This document shows positions 33,228-47,000 of a stretch of 64,000 nt of DNA, in pieces. Numbering within the stretch: position 1 is the first letter of the stretch; each line of letters starts with the position of its first letter. Both the position numbers and the translations under genes were made by a program. This DNA comes from Nymphaea colorata (Eukaryota; Streptophyta; Magnoliopsida; Nymphaeales; Nymphaeaceae). The stretch is taken from assembly GCF_008831285.2 (NCBI RefSeq), contig NC_045138.2, positions 13,838,571 through 13,902,570 of the forward strand. Reading direction: 5' to 3'. The notes under the pieces are model-generated. The model had not been told where the DNA came from, ran no database searches, and was given only the letters and a program-made list of their open reading frames with translations.

Positions 33228-36200
33228 GCTGGAAACTAAATGGCATATAACTGGATTGCAGTCTGAAGAGAGAGACAACATTGAGGCGAATGGACAGTGA
33301 TCTAAAGAGAGAGAGAGAGGGGGAAAAGAGTACTGTTGGGGAGAGAGAGAAGTGCATGCCTTGAGTCGAGATGATCTCCAAATTCCAATTGCTTTTGCCA
33401 TCAATAAGTAGAGAAAAAACAAAATACAATCTAACTTTGAGATCTATCTTTCAGTATCCTGATGAAGCAACATAATAAAGTTTGAACTCTGTAGTTTAGT
33501 TTGAAAACTCAATTGCACAGAACCTTCTTTCTTATAATCACCAATCTTCAGTATTCATCGCAATGAAAAGAAAATGGACTAAGCTCGAGGCCACATCTCA
33601 TCTGCATATGGGCAGCTTCTCCTTAATTTGTAATTGGTCATCATAATGACGACGACTGGATCATGTGCAGAACTTCCTAGAGTAGGAAGAACTGACATGC
33701 GATTCAATTTGCAACAAAAGTGATCAAATCAACCTGAATCGATCATGTAGAGATTCGGGCTCCATGTTAAATGCCGCCAACTCAGTTAAGGTGGCGGATC
33801 TCTATCATTCGTTTTCTCAAGTGAAAAGGAAATGATCAAAGTGCAAGTCACATTGGTTAATAATGTCACTCAATTTGATTCTATAAGCAGTCTTTGACAC
33901 CGCATACTCGCATACTAATCGAAATATTCGTCAAGTTACTAAAATAATCCATTAAAAAAAGGACTAGAAACAAGCAAGCGGATATTTAATACGTGAACCA
34001 ACGTTTTTTTTTTTTTTTTTACTATATGCATCTTCTCTTATTTTAATATATATATGGCATTCATTCTCTTACATTCAAAACCCTTATCTGCTTCGAATAT
34101 AAAAAAACATGCATATCACTTGGCTATTAATTTAAACTGTTCACATGAGAAGCGCAAGAATATAGTTTCCACGTTCTTCACATGTTCATTCTGTAGATTG
34201 GTACTCAGTTCCGCCATGTGCGCTACATGCTGAGATGTAGATGACTAATTTATTTAATTTAAACTACAGATAGCATCTGCTTACAGCATTTAAAGATAAT
34301 TATATAATCATTTTTTAATGAATTTGAGAAAAAAAAAACACTGATTTCTTTTTTCTGTACCTTTTTTTCTCACCTTATTTAATTAATTTACTCGTTCAGT
34401 CCGATCCATAATTATATCCTGGTTCGGTTTAAGATCCGGTAACTACATCTGGATCAGTTCTATGATGTTCCAGCGGAAGATATTGATATCTGACCCGAGC
34501 GGAGCTTCCAAGTCCTGTTGGTTGGATTTTGATTCATGTATATATATATACCCGACCCGGATCTAACGATTTAACATCCAAATGGCGCTTTCGTGATTTC
34601 TGGGGAGTCCAGGTCGGAAGTGGAGGACCTGGTAAAGGAAGGCGCGTGGGGGTCGCGTCCCGCCCGTGTGGTTCCCCCCGATAACGGCCTGTCCGCGGAC
34701 GGAGTCTCTTCCGAGTGGAACACACGGACTCCGTCTTCCCTCGTTTTCCAACGCTAATTACCAAAACACCCTTATCCACGATCCAACGCCTTTTTCTTCT
34801 TTTCAGCGTTTGGTTTTTCCGTAAATAATGCGTATAGTTAGGATACTTTTTTGGGATTTCGGCTTGGCATGCTCGGACCCATAGATTAATTCCGATTCGT
34901 TTTTTTTTAAATTAAGAACACCTACTTTTTATTGTTGGAGTACATCTAAGTTATTTTAAGGTTAATATAAACATCGATTAGTTTATTCATCTCAAATCAA
35001 TTTTTGCAAAAAATGTTGTCCCACAATCTAGTGTCAGATTAAATTTAATTTTCTAAATTATTTTGTGCCAATGAAAGAATAAAGAAAAAGTTTTTAAAAA
35101 TCTAAAAATTAAACATATGTTGAGGTTTACTTTCTTAACTTCTAAAACAATTTTGCTTGTTTGTCCTTTTCTTATGTGACATGCCTTAATATATAAGTGC
35201 GGAATGGACCTCATTCAAACCTACTATGCTTGAATGGACTGAGTCCACGGATTTTTTACCTACAGCATCATGAAATTTTAGCAGGTCTTTTTCTCATTAT
35301 ATCTGGATACCAAGGTGACATCATTTTCTATGTAATCTCCGGATTTCAAATTTTATTTTTTCCTGGATAAAAGAAGCTTAACGGGAGCCTTAATGCTGGT
35401 TTTCCATCTTTTGTCGAACTAAAGGCTTAAGATACAAGTTGTGGATTCGGATTTTGCATTGGCGATCTGGACCCAGTCCAAGTGCTCTAGGTGGAAGTGG
35501 ACCCGTTCAAGATGAGCTAACGGTAGTTGAGAGTAAGGCTGTCAACTGTCAGGGGCTTGGGTCCCGGGTCTGAGATGGGACCCATATCGAAAGGTACGTG
35601 ACTGTATTATGGGCAGTTTCTGAATGCAGCATCTGGATATGGATCCCGGTATATCAGTTCAAATCAGTATTCCAATAAGGAATGTCAGCTAGGTCAACTT
35701 TACTTACACTGCAAAGAATAGGGGAAAAGAAGAACACCACATAGAAGTGGGACCCGCTCGGTGTGCAGTTATCAATACATGATCCATGCAGGTGAGATAA
35801 CTAGATCCAGATTATCCGCAATCCAGATTTATCCAGAAAAAGTGGGATAAATCAGTGAAACTGAGTTTCGATGATGACCCTTTGTCCTGAATTTCGAGTT
35901 TTTGCGTTTTTCCAAGTTTTTAAATGTGACCCATAAAAGATAGGTTCGGTCATGGATTTGGTTCCAATAACGTGATAGAGGTAGGATCCATATGGAATTT
36001 ATGGTGGCACATTTATTCTCGGTTGGGCTCCAGGCCTGAATCCAGACAAGAATACCATGGATACACTCATTTATGTGGATCCAGACTAAGACGTCATGCC
36101 AGTAGGATCCAACCCATAGACAGTCAGCCCCTACATCCATAACGCCAACTGGACCAAGCAAATGGGAGTAAAAGTGAATCCAATTCAAAAGAAGGGTCAC

Positions 36201-36621
36201 ATGATATTTTCGATAAAAACCGAGCACCCCAAAGGACTTTTACTGCTCCAGAGTGGTTTCTTAGTAAAATTGAGATTTACTGACTTCAATTTGAGAATTC
36301 TAGATAATAAGATGACTTTAAATTATTTTAACGCATAAGAGAAGACAAATAATCGAAGATAAGTTCCTCCCGTTAATTTTGCTTCTTATCGGCCCCGTAC
36401 CAATCCTAAATGCCCTTCTGCTAAAGGGATATCACGAAAGCCTGAATCGTCATTTAGGCAAAAGAGTAGAGGCTCTTTCGTAATTAGGCGACCATCCCTT
36501 GTCTAGAAGCCCTTCCGCTACGCCCATCATTTTTTACCATTTTAGTTTTTTATTTTTTTTAAGACAAATTAATTAATTAATTTTTGTGCACCGAGTCAAG
36601 CACGCGGTACATTTGGTCTCG
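33228..36621. other. Intergenic DNA, no gene recognised
   Basis: A GA-rich stretch at 33300-33355 is probably in the 5' region of the P450 locus. Bases 34380-34560 and 35430-36230 contain GGATC/ATCC/GGGACCC-rich, loosely repeated sequence resembling degraded transposon DNA. Bases 34600-34745 form a GC-rich patch with no recognisable protein. No terminal repeats, tRNA or other RNA gene were seen. Confidence 0.4.
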
Positions 36622-36629
36622 TATAAAAG
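36622..36629 (+). promoter_or_regulatory. TATA box of ROH1-like gene
   Basis: TATAAAAG lies about 45 bases before a pure GA run (36675-36697) and 950 bases before the start codon, with nothing else coding between. The spacing suggests transcription starting near 36650 and a long leader. Confidence 0.6.
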
Positions 36630-36649
36630 GGGAAGGAGGGGCCGACGGG

Positions 36650-37572
36650 AGATGCAAGAGAACGGAAAAGAAAACAGAGAGAGAGAGAGAGAGAGAGGGA
36701 GGGAGCGGGAACGATCGATCCGCCATGGCCGTCAGGGAGAACCTTGTTCAATGATCAGCGAGTCCGAAGGTACCTCCCCGAAACTGCGACCTTCTGAACC
36801 AGCTTTTTTGCCGTCCCGCGGATTTCCCGGGAGCCACTCCCGCTCTTTTCGTCGCTAGCTCTGGTGGTTCCGGATCCTTAGTGAGGGTAGCTTATATTTT
36901 AAGGGGTTTTCCGTTTCTCCTGCTGGTGGAGCGCTCGCGGGTGCGGGATTCTGCGTCCGTTTCTCTCCGGAACCTGGAGATTTTGGCGTGCGGTTGGATC
37001 TAGGGTTTTTTTTGGGGGTCTCTTGCTGTCCACTTTGGTTCTTTGGGTGGGGAAAGTTGTTTTTTTTTTTTTTTGGTCCGGTGAATGTTTGTGGTGCTCC
37101 TGGGTTGGCAGTTCGAGATCTAACAGAATTCGACCTAAAGGAGAGTCTTTTGGGGTTTCTGTGAACGGGTTTATCACCTTCCCTTCTTAGTCGTTTTGAT
37201 TCCCTTAGTAAGTTTTTGTGCGTCAATTTTGGCGTTTCTCTGGTTCCCATCGCCGATTGGGGTATTTAGAAGGAGGAAGTTTAAAATTTTCTTGTTTGTT
37301 CTGTGTTTTGATTTGCTTTCTTCGTTTCGTTGTTTGTCATTTCGAGAAAATATTTGTGTTCCGGAGGCGTTTGATTTTCCTTTTTTTGGGTGGAAATTTG
37401 TCCTTTGTTGTGTAGTTTCTTGCTCTAAGTTTGCAAAGAGTGTCTTCTCGTGTAGTATATCGTCAAGTGAGGTCTTGATTCTACTTCTTCCTTGTCCGTT
37501 CTGTAGTTTCTTCGGTATAAGCTCTTCTGTCTGTGTCTTGTATGGGATGGTGAGAAGCCTTCTCTTGTAAGA
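36650..37572 (+). promoter_or_regulatory. Long 5' leader of ROH1-like gene with upstream reading frames
   Basis: The leader starts with a GA run. A nine-codon upstream frame follows (36725-36754, M-A-V-R-E-N-L-V-Q), and its stop shares bases with a second ATG at 36751. A donor-like GAAG/GTACCT at 36769-36771 and TTGTAAG just before the coding start suggest a leader intron of about 800 bases. Bases 36840-37560 are T/G-rich, as plant introns are. The exact splice pattern is not proven. Confidence 0.5.
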
Positions 37573-38742
37573 ATGCCTGCTACCGATTATCAAGGTTCTT
37601 CTGTGCCTTTTGCATCAATAGGGCGTTCAATTTTGAGTATAAGGCGTGATCAGGTTCATTCTATGGAAGGGAATTTGGAGTCTGCCTCTGCTCAAGACCA
37701 GAGACTTGAGGCTTTCCAGCGCATGGTCACTGAAAACTTCCACGACCTTTCATCTTGCAACCCTGACGAGTTCCTTTCACTGTCATGGATTAGTCGCCTC
37801 CTTGATGGGTTCCTTTCCTGCCAAGAGGAGTTCAGGGCAATCCTTCAAAGCCATCGGTTTCAGTTCGCCAAACCCCCGCTTGACCGCCAGACGTCTGAAT
37901 TTTTTGAGCGCAGTGTCAAGGCGCTTGATATATGCAATGCCATTCGCGATGGAATTGAGCAGGTCCGACAATGGCGCAAGCAACTTGAGATCGTTCTGTC
38001 TGCATTGGATTCGCGCCAGCGCACTCTCGGTGAGGGGCAGTTCCGGAGGGCAAAGAAAGCATTGACTGACTTGTCCATCGGGATGCTCGAGGAAAAGGAA
38101 GGAGGGTCTGTTCTAGCTCAGAGAAATAGGTCTTTTGGACGCAATTCCAGCAAAGAGCGATCGGTGGGGCATTTTAGATCCCTTTCGTGGAGTGTATCTC
38201 GCTCTTGGTCAGCAGCTCGCCAACTTCAGGCTATTGGGAACAACCTTAACGCTCCTCGTCACAATGACGTCTTAGCGACCGGTGGGCTTGCGGTGCTTGT
38301 ATACACCATGAACACAGTTCTTCTATTTGTTATGTGGGTTCTAGTTGCAGCAATACCTTGTCAAGATAGGGGCCTTCAAATGCATTTCTCAGTTCCGCGT
38401 AACTTCTCATGGGCTGCTGCTGTGCTTTCCCTGCATGAGAAGATAGTGGAGGAATCCAAGAAGAGGGATCGCAGGAACTCATGTGGGCTGCTTAAGGAGA
38501 TACACCAAATTGAAAAATGTGCACGTCATATAACAGAGTTGGCAGATTCTGTCCACCTCCCGCTGTCTGTGGATAAGGAGAAGGAAGTAAGGCAACGAGT
38601 TGAGGAGTTAGGCCAGGTATGTGAAGTATTGAAAGATGGGCTCGATCCGCTTGAGCACCAGGTTAGGAATGTCTTCCACAGGATCGTTCATAGCCGAACT
38701 GAGGGCCTTGATTGTTTGGGAAGGCCACACAGTTCCGAGTAA
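37573..38742 (+). CDS. ROH1: ROH1/BYPASS-related protein (DUF793)
   Basis: A single-exon frame of 389 residues matches Arabidopsis ROH1-type proteins (At1g63930, At1g74450) end to end. The conserved start [20 protein letters not shown] fixes the initiation codon. Next come [45 protein letters not shown] and [13 protein letters not shown] Ser/Arg-rich stretch with [26 protein letters not shown] (about residues 198-226) precedes a hydrophobic segment (about 238-262, [18 protein letters not shown]). A helical C-terminal part follows ([20 protein letters not shown]) and the family end [13 protein letters not shown]. Arabidopsis ROH1 interacts with the exocyst subunit EXO70A1 and affects seed-coat mucilage deposition, so a role in polarised secretion is inferred. 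The length is typical and no lesions are seen. Confidence 0.95.
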   Translation: MPATDYQGSSVPFASIGRSILSIRRDQVHSMEGNLESASAQDQRLEAFQRMVTENFHDLSSCNPDEFLSLSWISRLLDGFLSCQEEFRAILQSHRFQFAKPPLDRQTSEFFERSVKALDICNAIRDGIEQVRQWRKQLEIVLSALDSRQRTLGEGQFRRAKKALTDLSIGMLEEKEGGSVLAQRNRSFGRNSSKERSVGHFRSLSWSVSRSWSAARQLQAIGNNLNAPRHNDVLATGGLAVLVYTMNTVLLFVMWVLVAAIPCQDRGLQMHFSVPRNFSWAAAVLSLHEKIVEESKKRDRRNSCGLLKEIHQIEKCARHITELADSVHLPLSVDKEKEVRQRVEELGQVCEVLKDGLDPLEHQVRNVFHRIVHSRTEGLDCLGRPHSSE

Positions 38743-41700
38743 TATGCTTTGCTGTTTGGGTGCTTATGTTGGTGTAAAGTTTTGCAATTGTATCGTTTCT
38801 TTTCGAGCAATTCACTTTGAGGATGTGAAATCTGTCGTTTTAATGGAAGGAAAGGATATAGCTATACCCCCAGTTCCCTGCCCGCCGTGAATAAGATGTT
38901 TCTGTGATGTGATGGGAAGCAGGCAGTGCCCTCTGTATCTAGAAAACACATTTTGTACAAAAAATGGTTGCCCTCACCATACCATCGGTACTATATCTTG
39001 GCTTCAGCTTTTGTTGTATAATTTCTGACGGTGTCCCAATGCTGAATTGATACTTTGTAGCTCTGACATGCCTTTCCTTCTTGCACTTCCTCTTTTCCCA
39101 TATAATAAATGTATATTTTGTTTCCCATGTATTTATCTATATCTGTTGTTGAAGACGTGGAACGGGGCATTAGCATGATATGGTCAGTTTCCATTTTCAC
39201 AAAATAATTAGTAGTTGATAACTGCATCCAGATGCCAAAACTTAATTATAGTATTTTGTCTAAACTTGACTCTGCATATGAAGAAACTTTGAACCGAATT
39301 AAAATTCAAAAAGAACTGGAGCGCACCATTCAGGGCTTCAGGTTATGGACCTTGGGGTAAAGAAAAAAAAAACTAGTGAATATTATTCAGTATGCCTTCT
39401 TTTCTGGCTGAAAGGAGGATGTTTGCACGTAGAATGCAAATGTTTCTTTCCTTTAATCCTTGCAATACATGGTTACTAGAAATATTGGGCTCCACAAACT
39501 GTGTACTTCAAAGGAATTCTGTTATTTTATTTTTGTTTCATATGTTGGACTAAGAATCGAATCGTGTCCTCAATCCTATGCTTATTTTTTTGTTCCCGTG
39601 ATTTTTTTTCCCTCACTATTTGCAACATGGAAGACCAGAACATAGCTATTCGAGTGTCATTTGCAGTGCTGCGCTTGATGCTGTTTTTTGTCATTCCATT
39701 TGTCGTGCTGACTTGTCATTATTCTACTAGAAAAAAGTTTAAATACTTCAGACACTACACCTACCGTTCCTCCTTTGGTATCCTTGTGCAACCAAATCTC
39801 GTGCATTGTTTTTGATGTAAATTTTGTCATCCAAGTGATGATCCTGTGCCATTTATTTTCCCATCTATTTTGTGTTATCCTTTTTGTTTACCGCTTGACG
39901 GATTTAATAAACATGCTTTTTTTATTTCTTAATAATAATTATTGTTTCATGGATACTGAAGCCTGAAGAATCTTTTACATTATTTCACCAAACTGTACAG
40001 CTGTCACTTTGATGGTTTTACCATCCCTTGCAGCCTTGGATTTGAATACCATCCAGTGTGGCTTAAGGGTGATGGTTGTAAGTCCTTTTCCATCCCTACA
40101 GTAATAAGTAATATATAATTTATTTAGTAGACCACCTATGAATTATGTCTGTTGCTTGGTTGCGAGTTTCAACATCGCGTTGATGTTGTAGGTGATGTGT
40201 GAGAGTTGTTTAAACCATTTCTTTTTGTTCAAAACTTCAAAGTTAATGTTCTATACATTTTATCTTGGTGATTTCTCTGTTTTTATTCTCTTAGAGCGAC
40301 GGGAATTATTGCCTCTGCTACCACTGGTAATCTGGATGACATAATTCAGCCATTTGACATGATTTAAGAGCGTATCTGAATTATGGTCGTTCTAATAGTT
40401 TGTTGGGAGTTGTTCGTTTTATCAAATTTGCTCTTTACAACAGTAGGGTACTTCGGTTTTTCATACTGTTGCTTTTTTCATCGTAGTTGTATAACTATGC
40501 TCTGGTGTGGGCGTGAACTTCAATTACTGTAGTCTTCATTAATTACAAAATTTAATTACATATTATTTTCGTAACAGCGCATATACGTTGAGCTATAATG
40601 ATTAAAGTATGCTTCATAAGAGAAACACTTGCAAAAACTTTTGGAGCAGGATTTCTGAATAGTTGTTGCTGATAAAGACAAATATTATTGGCATTTAGAT
40701 AGGTTGCTTGTCAGGCTCTTCCCATTTAGCAGGTTCTCCACTCTTTCAAATGAACAACTATCTTGTTTTTCTTTGATTGCCCGGGTCGAAAACTTTCATC
40801 ACCTACCGTGCGTTGACATTTGACAGGGCATTGTTTAATAAACAGTGATATTTTCATCTACCTGAAGATATTGCAAAGCTTTTACCTCGTCGGAAGGGGA
40901 GCAGCTTCTGTTACTTGTCTTTGGGATCTTAAATTTGGTGGGAACCATGAATTCATGGTTGATGAACATCGGTGTCCATGTGAACATTCGTTGGTGGCTA
41001 TGTTTTGGCTGTTTCTCTAGTAGGTCAAACTTGAGGCTGTTTCTATGGGGGGACCTTCAGGTCGGTCTTTTTATGAAATCGGTGCTGTAGAAGAAAAATA
41101 AGGTTAGTCACGGCGTTGCAGGAGTCTCCACTTTAAAAACTGTGATTTTCAGATTTAAGTCTTGACAGCTTCTGGCCGTGTTTATACCTAGTACAGGTCT
41201 GGCATTTAATGAAAAAAGAGTAATCAAGTGTATGGCCAGATGGAAACGTAGGTTGGAATGATATTGCAACACAACAATCTGTTGTTCCAAATGCCAGATA
41301 TATAACCCATTTTAACACCAGTGTAGAAAAGAAGTTTGAGCGTGTAAATGTTGAGCACTCATTTTCAGCTGTATACGTTGAAGCTGTGTTTTGGTACGTA
41401 GAGCAAACGTAGCGATAGATCATGTTTCTGGTAACCAAAATATCTTGTGAAAAGAGACTTCGATGCCAAAATTTTAGTCGAGTTGACCGTACTTTCACGT
41501 ATCATCTCCTGTTTATGTTTTAATGGATGCAACATTGAAGCACACATATGCTAGGATATCTGTATGGACGAATTCTGGTATTTAGGCCTCAGTATAATAA
41601 ATAAACTGTATCAAGCGTGTTGGCGTATCTGAGAAGTGAATGCTAACAAAATCACGTGTCATGATGTCGCTGCGTATGAGAAAATAATAATAAAAATTGC

Positions 41701-44013
41701 GAAACGATGTCGAGCTGAAGAGACCCTAGTAAGTTTCCTTTTTGTCGCGTTATCATAAGGGTTGGTAAATGGTATACCGAAAAGTACCAAAAGTATCATG
41801 ATGTCAGAAATAGCGAGTCCACTGGACTTATGCTGAAGTGTGCAGGGGCCGATTTAAAACGTCCAACAATTTCCGCCCTATGACGGTCGCCGAGACCAAC
41901 ACGAGAAATGTTCGATTACTGGAGAATATGAACAGTGATATCTATCTCATTTTATGCTGCTTTCTGCCATCCCATGCTTCCACTGCATGATCATTTATGA
42001 TGCTCAAGCAACAAGACAACGCTATTGCTCGAACCATAGTTTTTTATTATGTTAAAAATAAATGATGATTTTTGTGTTCCCATCTTTACTCTAATGATTT
42101 GTTTATTCTTCTATGTTTTGGATTTTGCCGTCCATTGAAATATGGGCCACAAATCGGGTTGTTCCGAGAATCCCTTACCTATGAACACGCAACTTTGCTG
42201 TCTGTGCCATTGCACGTCAGAGCCAAGATTCTTTTTTTCAGGAGCAGGCCAAACGGTCCAACGAACTGTAATATATATATATACTCACATATAGTATTTG
42301 CAAACTACATTGTAGTAGAAATGAACATATGTCGTATATAATTGTTTACGTCATGAATGTAAAACGCGACATCTCCTACGACACATTTTAATAATTTCTT
42401 GTGTTATTAACAGAAAATGATAATGTGCTTTATTTCTATTACAATGAAATCTCTAATGATTGATAAACATAGCTAAAGTTCAATAGCATAAGGAAAAATC
42501 AATAAACTACTAATCTTTTATGTAAAAATGATAAATCAACTGAAGTTACCATAACACCCCCACAATTTATACATCATAAACAATTAACCGTAACTCTGAT
42601 TTGTGCCATTATTTCACAAGTTAAAATACAGACGTGAGTTTGTTCTCTCAAAAAGTAGCCATTAATCATGAATCTAGAACTTAGAGCAGCCGTCAGTTTG
42701 TTCTCTCCAAACCTGACGCCAATAAGACCAGTCTATTCAAATAATGCTCAAGTTGTTCAAACTTTATACTGTTGTTTAAAAAGTATAAGATGAAAATAGA
42801 CAAAATGACGATCGAACAGCCTTTTCCAGACCTGCTAGACCTTTCCTGAATCGAATCTCGAGTGCGATTAAGAGTTAAGAGTTCACATTGACGACCAAGA
42901 AAGAAAAGAAGTACTAAAATTCTTAAAAAAGAAAAAGAACTTCATGGTGAGGAAATTTTTTTGGGGCAAACTGCAAAAAAACAATATAACAAGCAAAATT
43001 GAAGCACATATGTGAATCTGCTACCTGTCGATCAACCAAGATCGAGAGCCCGCTGCAGAGAGTTCTCTCTGACTCTCCTCTTCCCTTCCACGTCTCTAAC
43101 CTCATTCTTGCAGGTTGCAGCCCTGCTCAGCTGCTCTCTCGTGCTCCCCTTTTCACTCTTTCATTCTCTATCAGTCTATCTCCCTCTCTTTGTCTATCCT
43201 TCTCTTCCTCGCACTTTCTTCCTTCATGCATTTTCCACCTTCCAACCAGTTTTCAAAACAGGGATTTAAAAATAAGACAACCAAAAGGGCTGATTTTTAT
43301 GGTAAAACCAAACTGAACTCGAATCCAAACAATACATGAACACAACTAAAAATTTACAAATTTTTTCAATCATGTCCCCGATGAAGGTCATCATTTCAAT
43401 TGAGATAATGAAAAATCATTTCATCTGTGCTTTCAAATACTCAAAGTCGAGCAGGTTGGCGAATCATACTTATTAATACACTTGACATGAAAATCAAAGG
43501 AAAATCTAATTGTTCCATCATGCGTCACGAAGCTGTTTTGACCACCAACCGATCAAGATCAATCGTATTTTCTTCTAAATTAAAGAACAAATAATTGAAG
43601 ACGGGAACCCCAAGCTCTACAAGCTAACATCTGATTATTAATGAATAGACCTTCCAACCATTTGATGTGAAACCGTGTGATGGCTCTCCAAATGTGACCG
43701 AACTGTCACAAAACCAATCCATATAATTTACAATTTCAGTAAAACCTAATAATAAAGAAAAATAGCACCACTAGAAGGCCAAATTTACATTTCTTTTGCC
43801 CCGACAAAAACTTTTGCTAACCCCCAATTTAGGATCAGAACATGCGGGGAAATACATAATTTTAGGGTTACGATATTGATGCCCACAAAAAGAATTGCTA
43901 GGAACAAAGATAAAATCTACAACCCTGCCAAGATTGCCCACTAAAACAGGCACCCCAGGCATGTTAGCGACGTGGGGTGGATTTACAGATGATGCAGAAT
44001 ATGTTACTAAAGG
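38743..44013. other. ROH1 3' UTR and intergenic DNA
   Basis: The first 350-400 bases are probably the ROH1 3' UTR, with a candidate poly(A) signal at 39104-39109. The rest is AT-rich. Reading frames of 60-120 codons between 39.4 and 43.3 kb are rich in Phe, Leu and Cys from T-rich DNA and match nothing known. A CT-rich pyrimidine tract lies at 43120-43230. Bases 43750-44013 are likely the 3' UTR of the FAM135-like gene on the - strand. No RNA gene or mobile element was recognised. Confidence 0.45.
39104..39109 (+). terminator. Candidate poly(A) signal of ROH1-like gene
   Basis: AATAAA lies 362 bases after the ROH1 stop codon, followed by a T/G-rich stretch. It is a plausible near-upstream element, but plant signals are loose. 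Confidence 0.35.
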
Positions 44014-47000
44014 TCACGTGAAGAGCTCCGTAAAGGACCACATGATAAATTTTGCAAAAACATCCGTCTCCAGAAACTCAATGTGTGCAGCACGGCCAAT
44101 TATTGTATTCAAAGATCTGCCCTGAGTAGAAGTATCAAAGTTAACATCGCAACGCATGAATGTGCGCGGCTCTATGGAGGGTGCATTGATCTGATCCAAG
44201 CAAGAATTTAACATTTCTGAAAAAATTGATCCTCTTTTTGAGTCAGAGGTCGCTGCCTGACAGAACTCAATCCGAGCTGAATGATATGGAACATAGCCAT
44301 CCTGAGAACATAGTCAAAATGTCTTAGTTACCAATACAAATAGTTAACAAGGCAATAACCGAGAGGAAAGAATATACCTGTGGTGAGGACAGCAGGATTA
44401 TGTTCTTGAAATTCTCTAATGTCTTCTGCTGCAATAGACAAATATGTTTTGTTAGAAATGGTTTCCCTACTGGAAAAGATCAAAGGTAGGACAGGCTATC
44501 AGCAACCAAATTGATCCTGCAAACTTAATCTCAAAACTAATTCATCTTTTGCTTATCCATAATAACATTTTCATCACAATGCCGGTGGATGATGAATAAC
44601 TTCATCGACAAAGAAGGAACTAAAATACTTCATTTTTATACCCAACAGGTTAGCATAGTGGGATCGGGCCATGGCTGTCAAGTGGACAGTTGTGGTTTGA
44701 CACTCATGGGCATCAGTTCCTTATGCAAGGAAGAAAGTTGTAGCTCCTGAGGTTAGGGGGGGCGCTTGCTAGTCTCCAAAATGTTTAGGTCTGGATTTTT
44801 TTTTTTTTTTTGAAAAAGGAAAACTAATACTGCTCCTGTTTTGGGTATGGAACACCATCAAACTTAACAGAACCTACTTTGTGCGAACCAATTGGCAACC
44901 CATCATTTCTCTGAAGATTAGAAGATTCATGTTTTCCATGTAATGATGGATCCTCACCTAATACAAATATGAAATATTGGAGGTTTTTTCTCTAGATCCA
45001 TTCTTTCTTATGTGTTACCTGTACTAACGACTAACAGTCAGGAGGACTCTTATTAGTAATAAAGCAAGATATAAGAATAAAATTAGGGATAATCAAAGTA
45101 GCCTCCTTGTTAATATCAAATGCTACAACCCAACAAAGATATGAGAACAAATATGCAACAGTATGCATCTCCAAGCGTTGCATTATTAATATGGTCAATC
45201 ATTGGAATCCTCAGAAGTCAGATCAACAGTAGTTTGTGAAGCCAAGTTAAACCAGAGGACACCTGATTTAAGTAATTAACCCATAAAATTCTAGCTTCAA
45301 GAAACAACAATCTGTGTCTGATAAATAATATATACCTTACAAAGCTTGTAGAGAAACGTATTGTGCATATCAGCATCATCACTAAAAGTAAGCTGGTGGA
45401 TGCAATGAGCTCCTTTGAGCTTCTTGAGAAGCCATAGTCCAGAGTTGAACAAAGTGTTTGAGCTGTATAAATATCCAAGGTGGGGACCAGAAATTGACAT
45501 GTAAGTGTGTAGGTATTTTAGATATGGCTCCATTACCGGCTCTGTATAACCACAAAATTTCCAAATTGTCAAATTCTTACACACCCCAAGACCAATGAAG
45601 TGTGGCCATATGAAATGCAACATTCAATAAGGAAAGAACATGACCAAGAATATCTGAGGTTTGAGGTTTCTATATTAGAGAGATCTGAGGTTTCTATGCC
45701 TTTCACGTATGCAACATGACAATAAGTTAAAATTTAGTGGAAAGTAATTCCTGATCAAATAAGATTGCACATACACAGTGACTGCAGCTTTTGAAATTAG
45801 CAATTGTACCAAGTTCTGAATACCAACAATAGCACAAACGTTAAAACATCCTTATACACAAAGTGGAGAACCACCAATTTAAAGGCCCAGATGATTTTTC
45901 CTATAAGCTTCTATCTGGCAGAGGAAGGCAAATTAGAAATTTCAAAAAATAGGATCAACAAGAAACATCTGCTAGCACAAAAGCTTGAACATTCAGGAAA
46001 GAAGCATCGTCTCTAAATCTTGGGAATCAATTCTGACATCCCATGTCTTGGCAAGGAGAAGGGTTAACGGGATGGTGCAATTGAGCAGGTGAAGAAAACA
46101 GTGACCACCATATATAAACAAGAACAAAAACTCAAACCTGTTATGGCACTTCTAAGAATGAGGTTTCCTATGGAATGCCCAACAAAGCTCAGCTTGACAC
46201 ATTTGTATGTTCCAGATCTTGCTTCCATTTTCTTCTTCAGGAAACGAGCCACTTCTTCTGCCAGCCTTTCACCCATTTCCCTGAAGTCTCCCGTTGTTCT
46301 ATCCTCATTCACCTCTGACATGAGACATTCTGCTCCAGGATCTATCAACAGCCATTGGTTCCGAACAAGCCGTAAATCCAGATGATGCCCCTACTTATCA
46401 GTAACTTGAGTAAGAAAGAGTACCAACTGATTTGATTTGTGCAACCATGTAAATAACATAACTCAAGCAAGCCAAATATTGTACAAGTTCACAAATAAAT
46501 TGGATTAACTCATGGTGAGAGTATAGTTCAAGCGAAGGTGCAAACTTCCAATTTTCATATGATCAAGCTGCATCAGTTCGGAGGCATATGAAAGGAGCAC
46601 CAAACTGACTGCTGCAGGATGCATATAAGAACTTGGAATAACTTACTAGAATTTGTGATTGAACCTCTTCTGCACTATATATCAGGCTGACACACTTGAT
46701 TTAGTGACCGAATTTCAAAAAATCACTGGTTTCCAATACCTGATTAATCTTTTGTTTAACTTTTACATTGGGTCCGATGTTCTCTTGCTCTTAGCAACAT
46801 TTCCAAGTTTCCACCACTCGTTTCTAAATTACAATTCAGAAATTGTGGGCTATGTTGCATAGACACGGACATGAGTGCCAATTGCCAAGTATCCAACACT
46901 TTACATGAATGTCAGACATGGTAAAAATGTAGACATATGTACATACATGTGTGTGTGTGTGTGTGTGTGTGTATATAGACACACATAATCTAACTGAAAG

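Noticed and set aside
36855-37593. Minus-strand frames rich in Lys/Asn/Thr over the ROH1 leader
   Set aside because: They are the complement of a T/G-rich leader or intron, with low-complexity composition and no domain.
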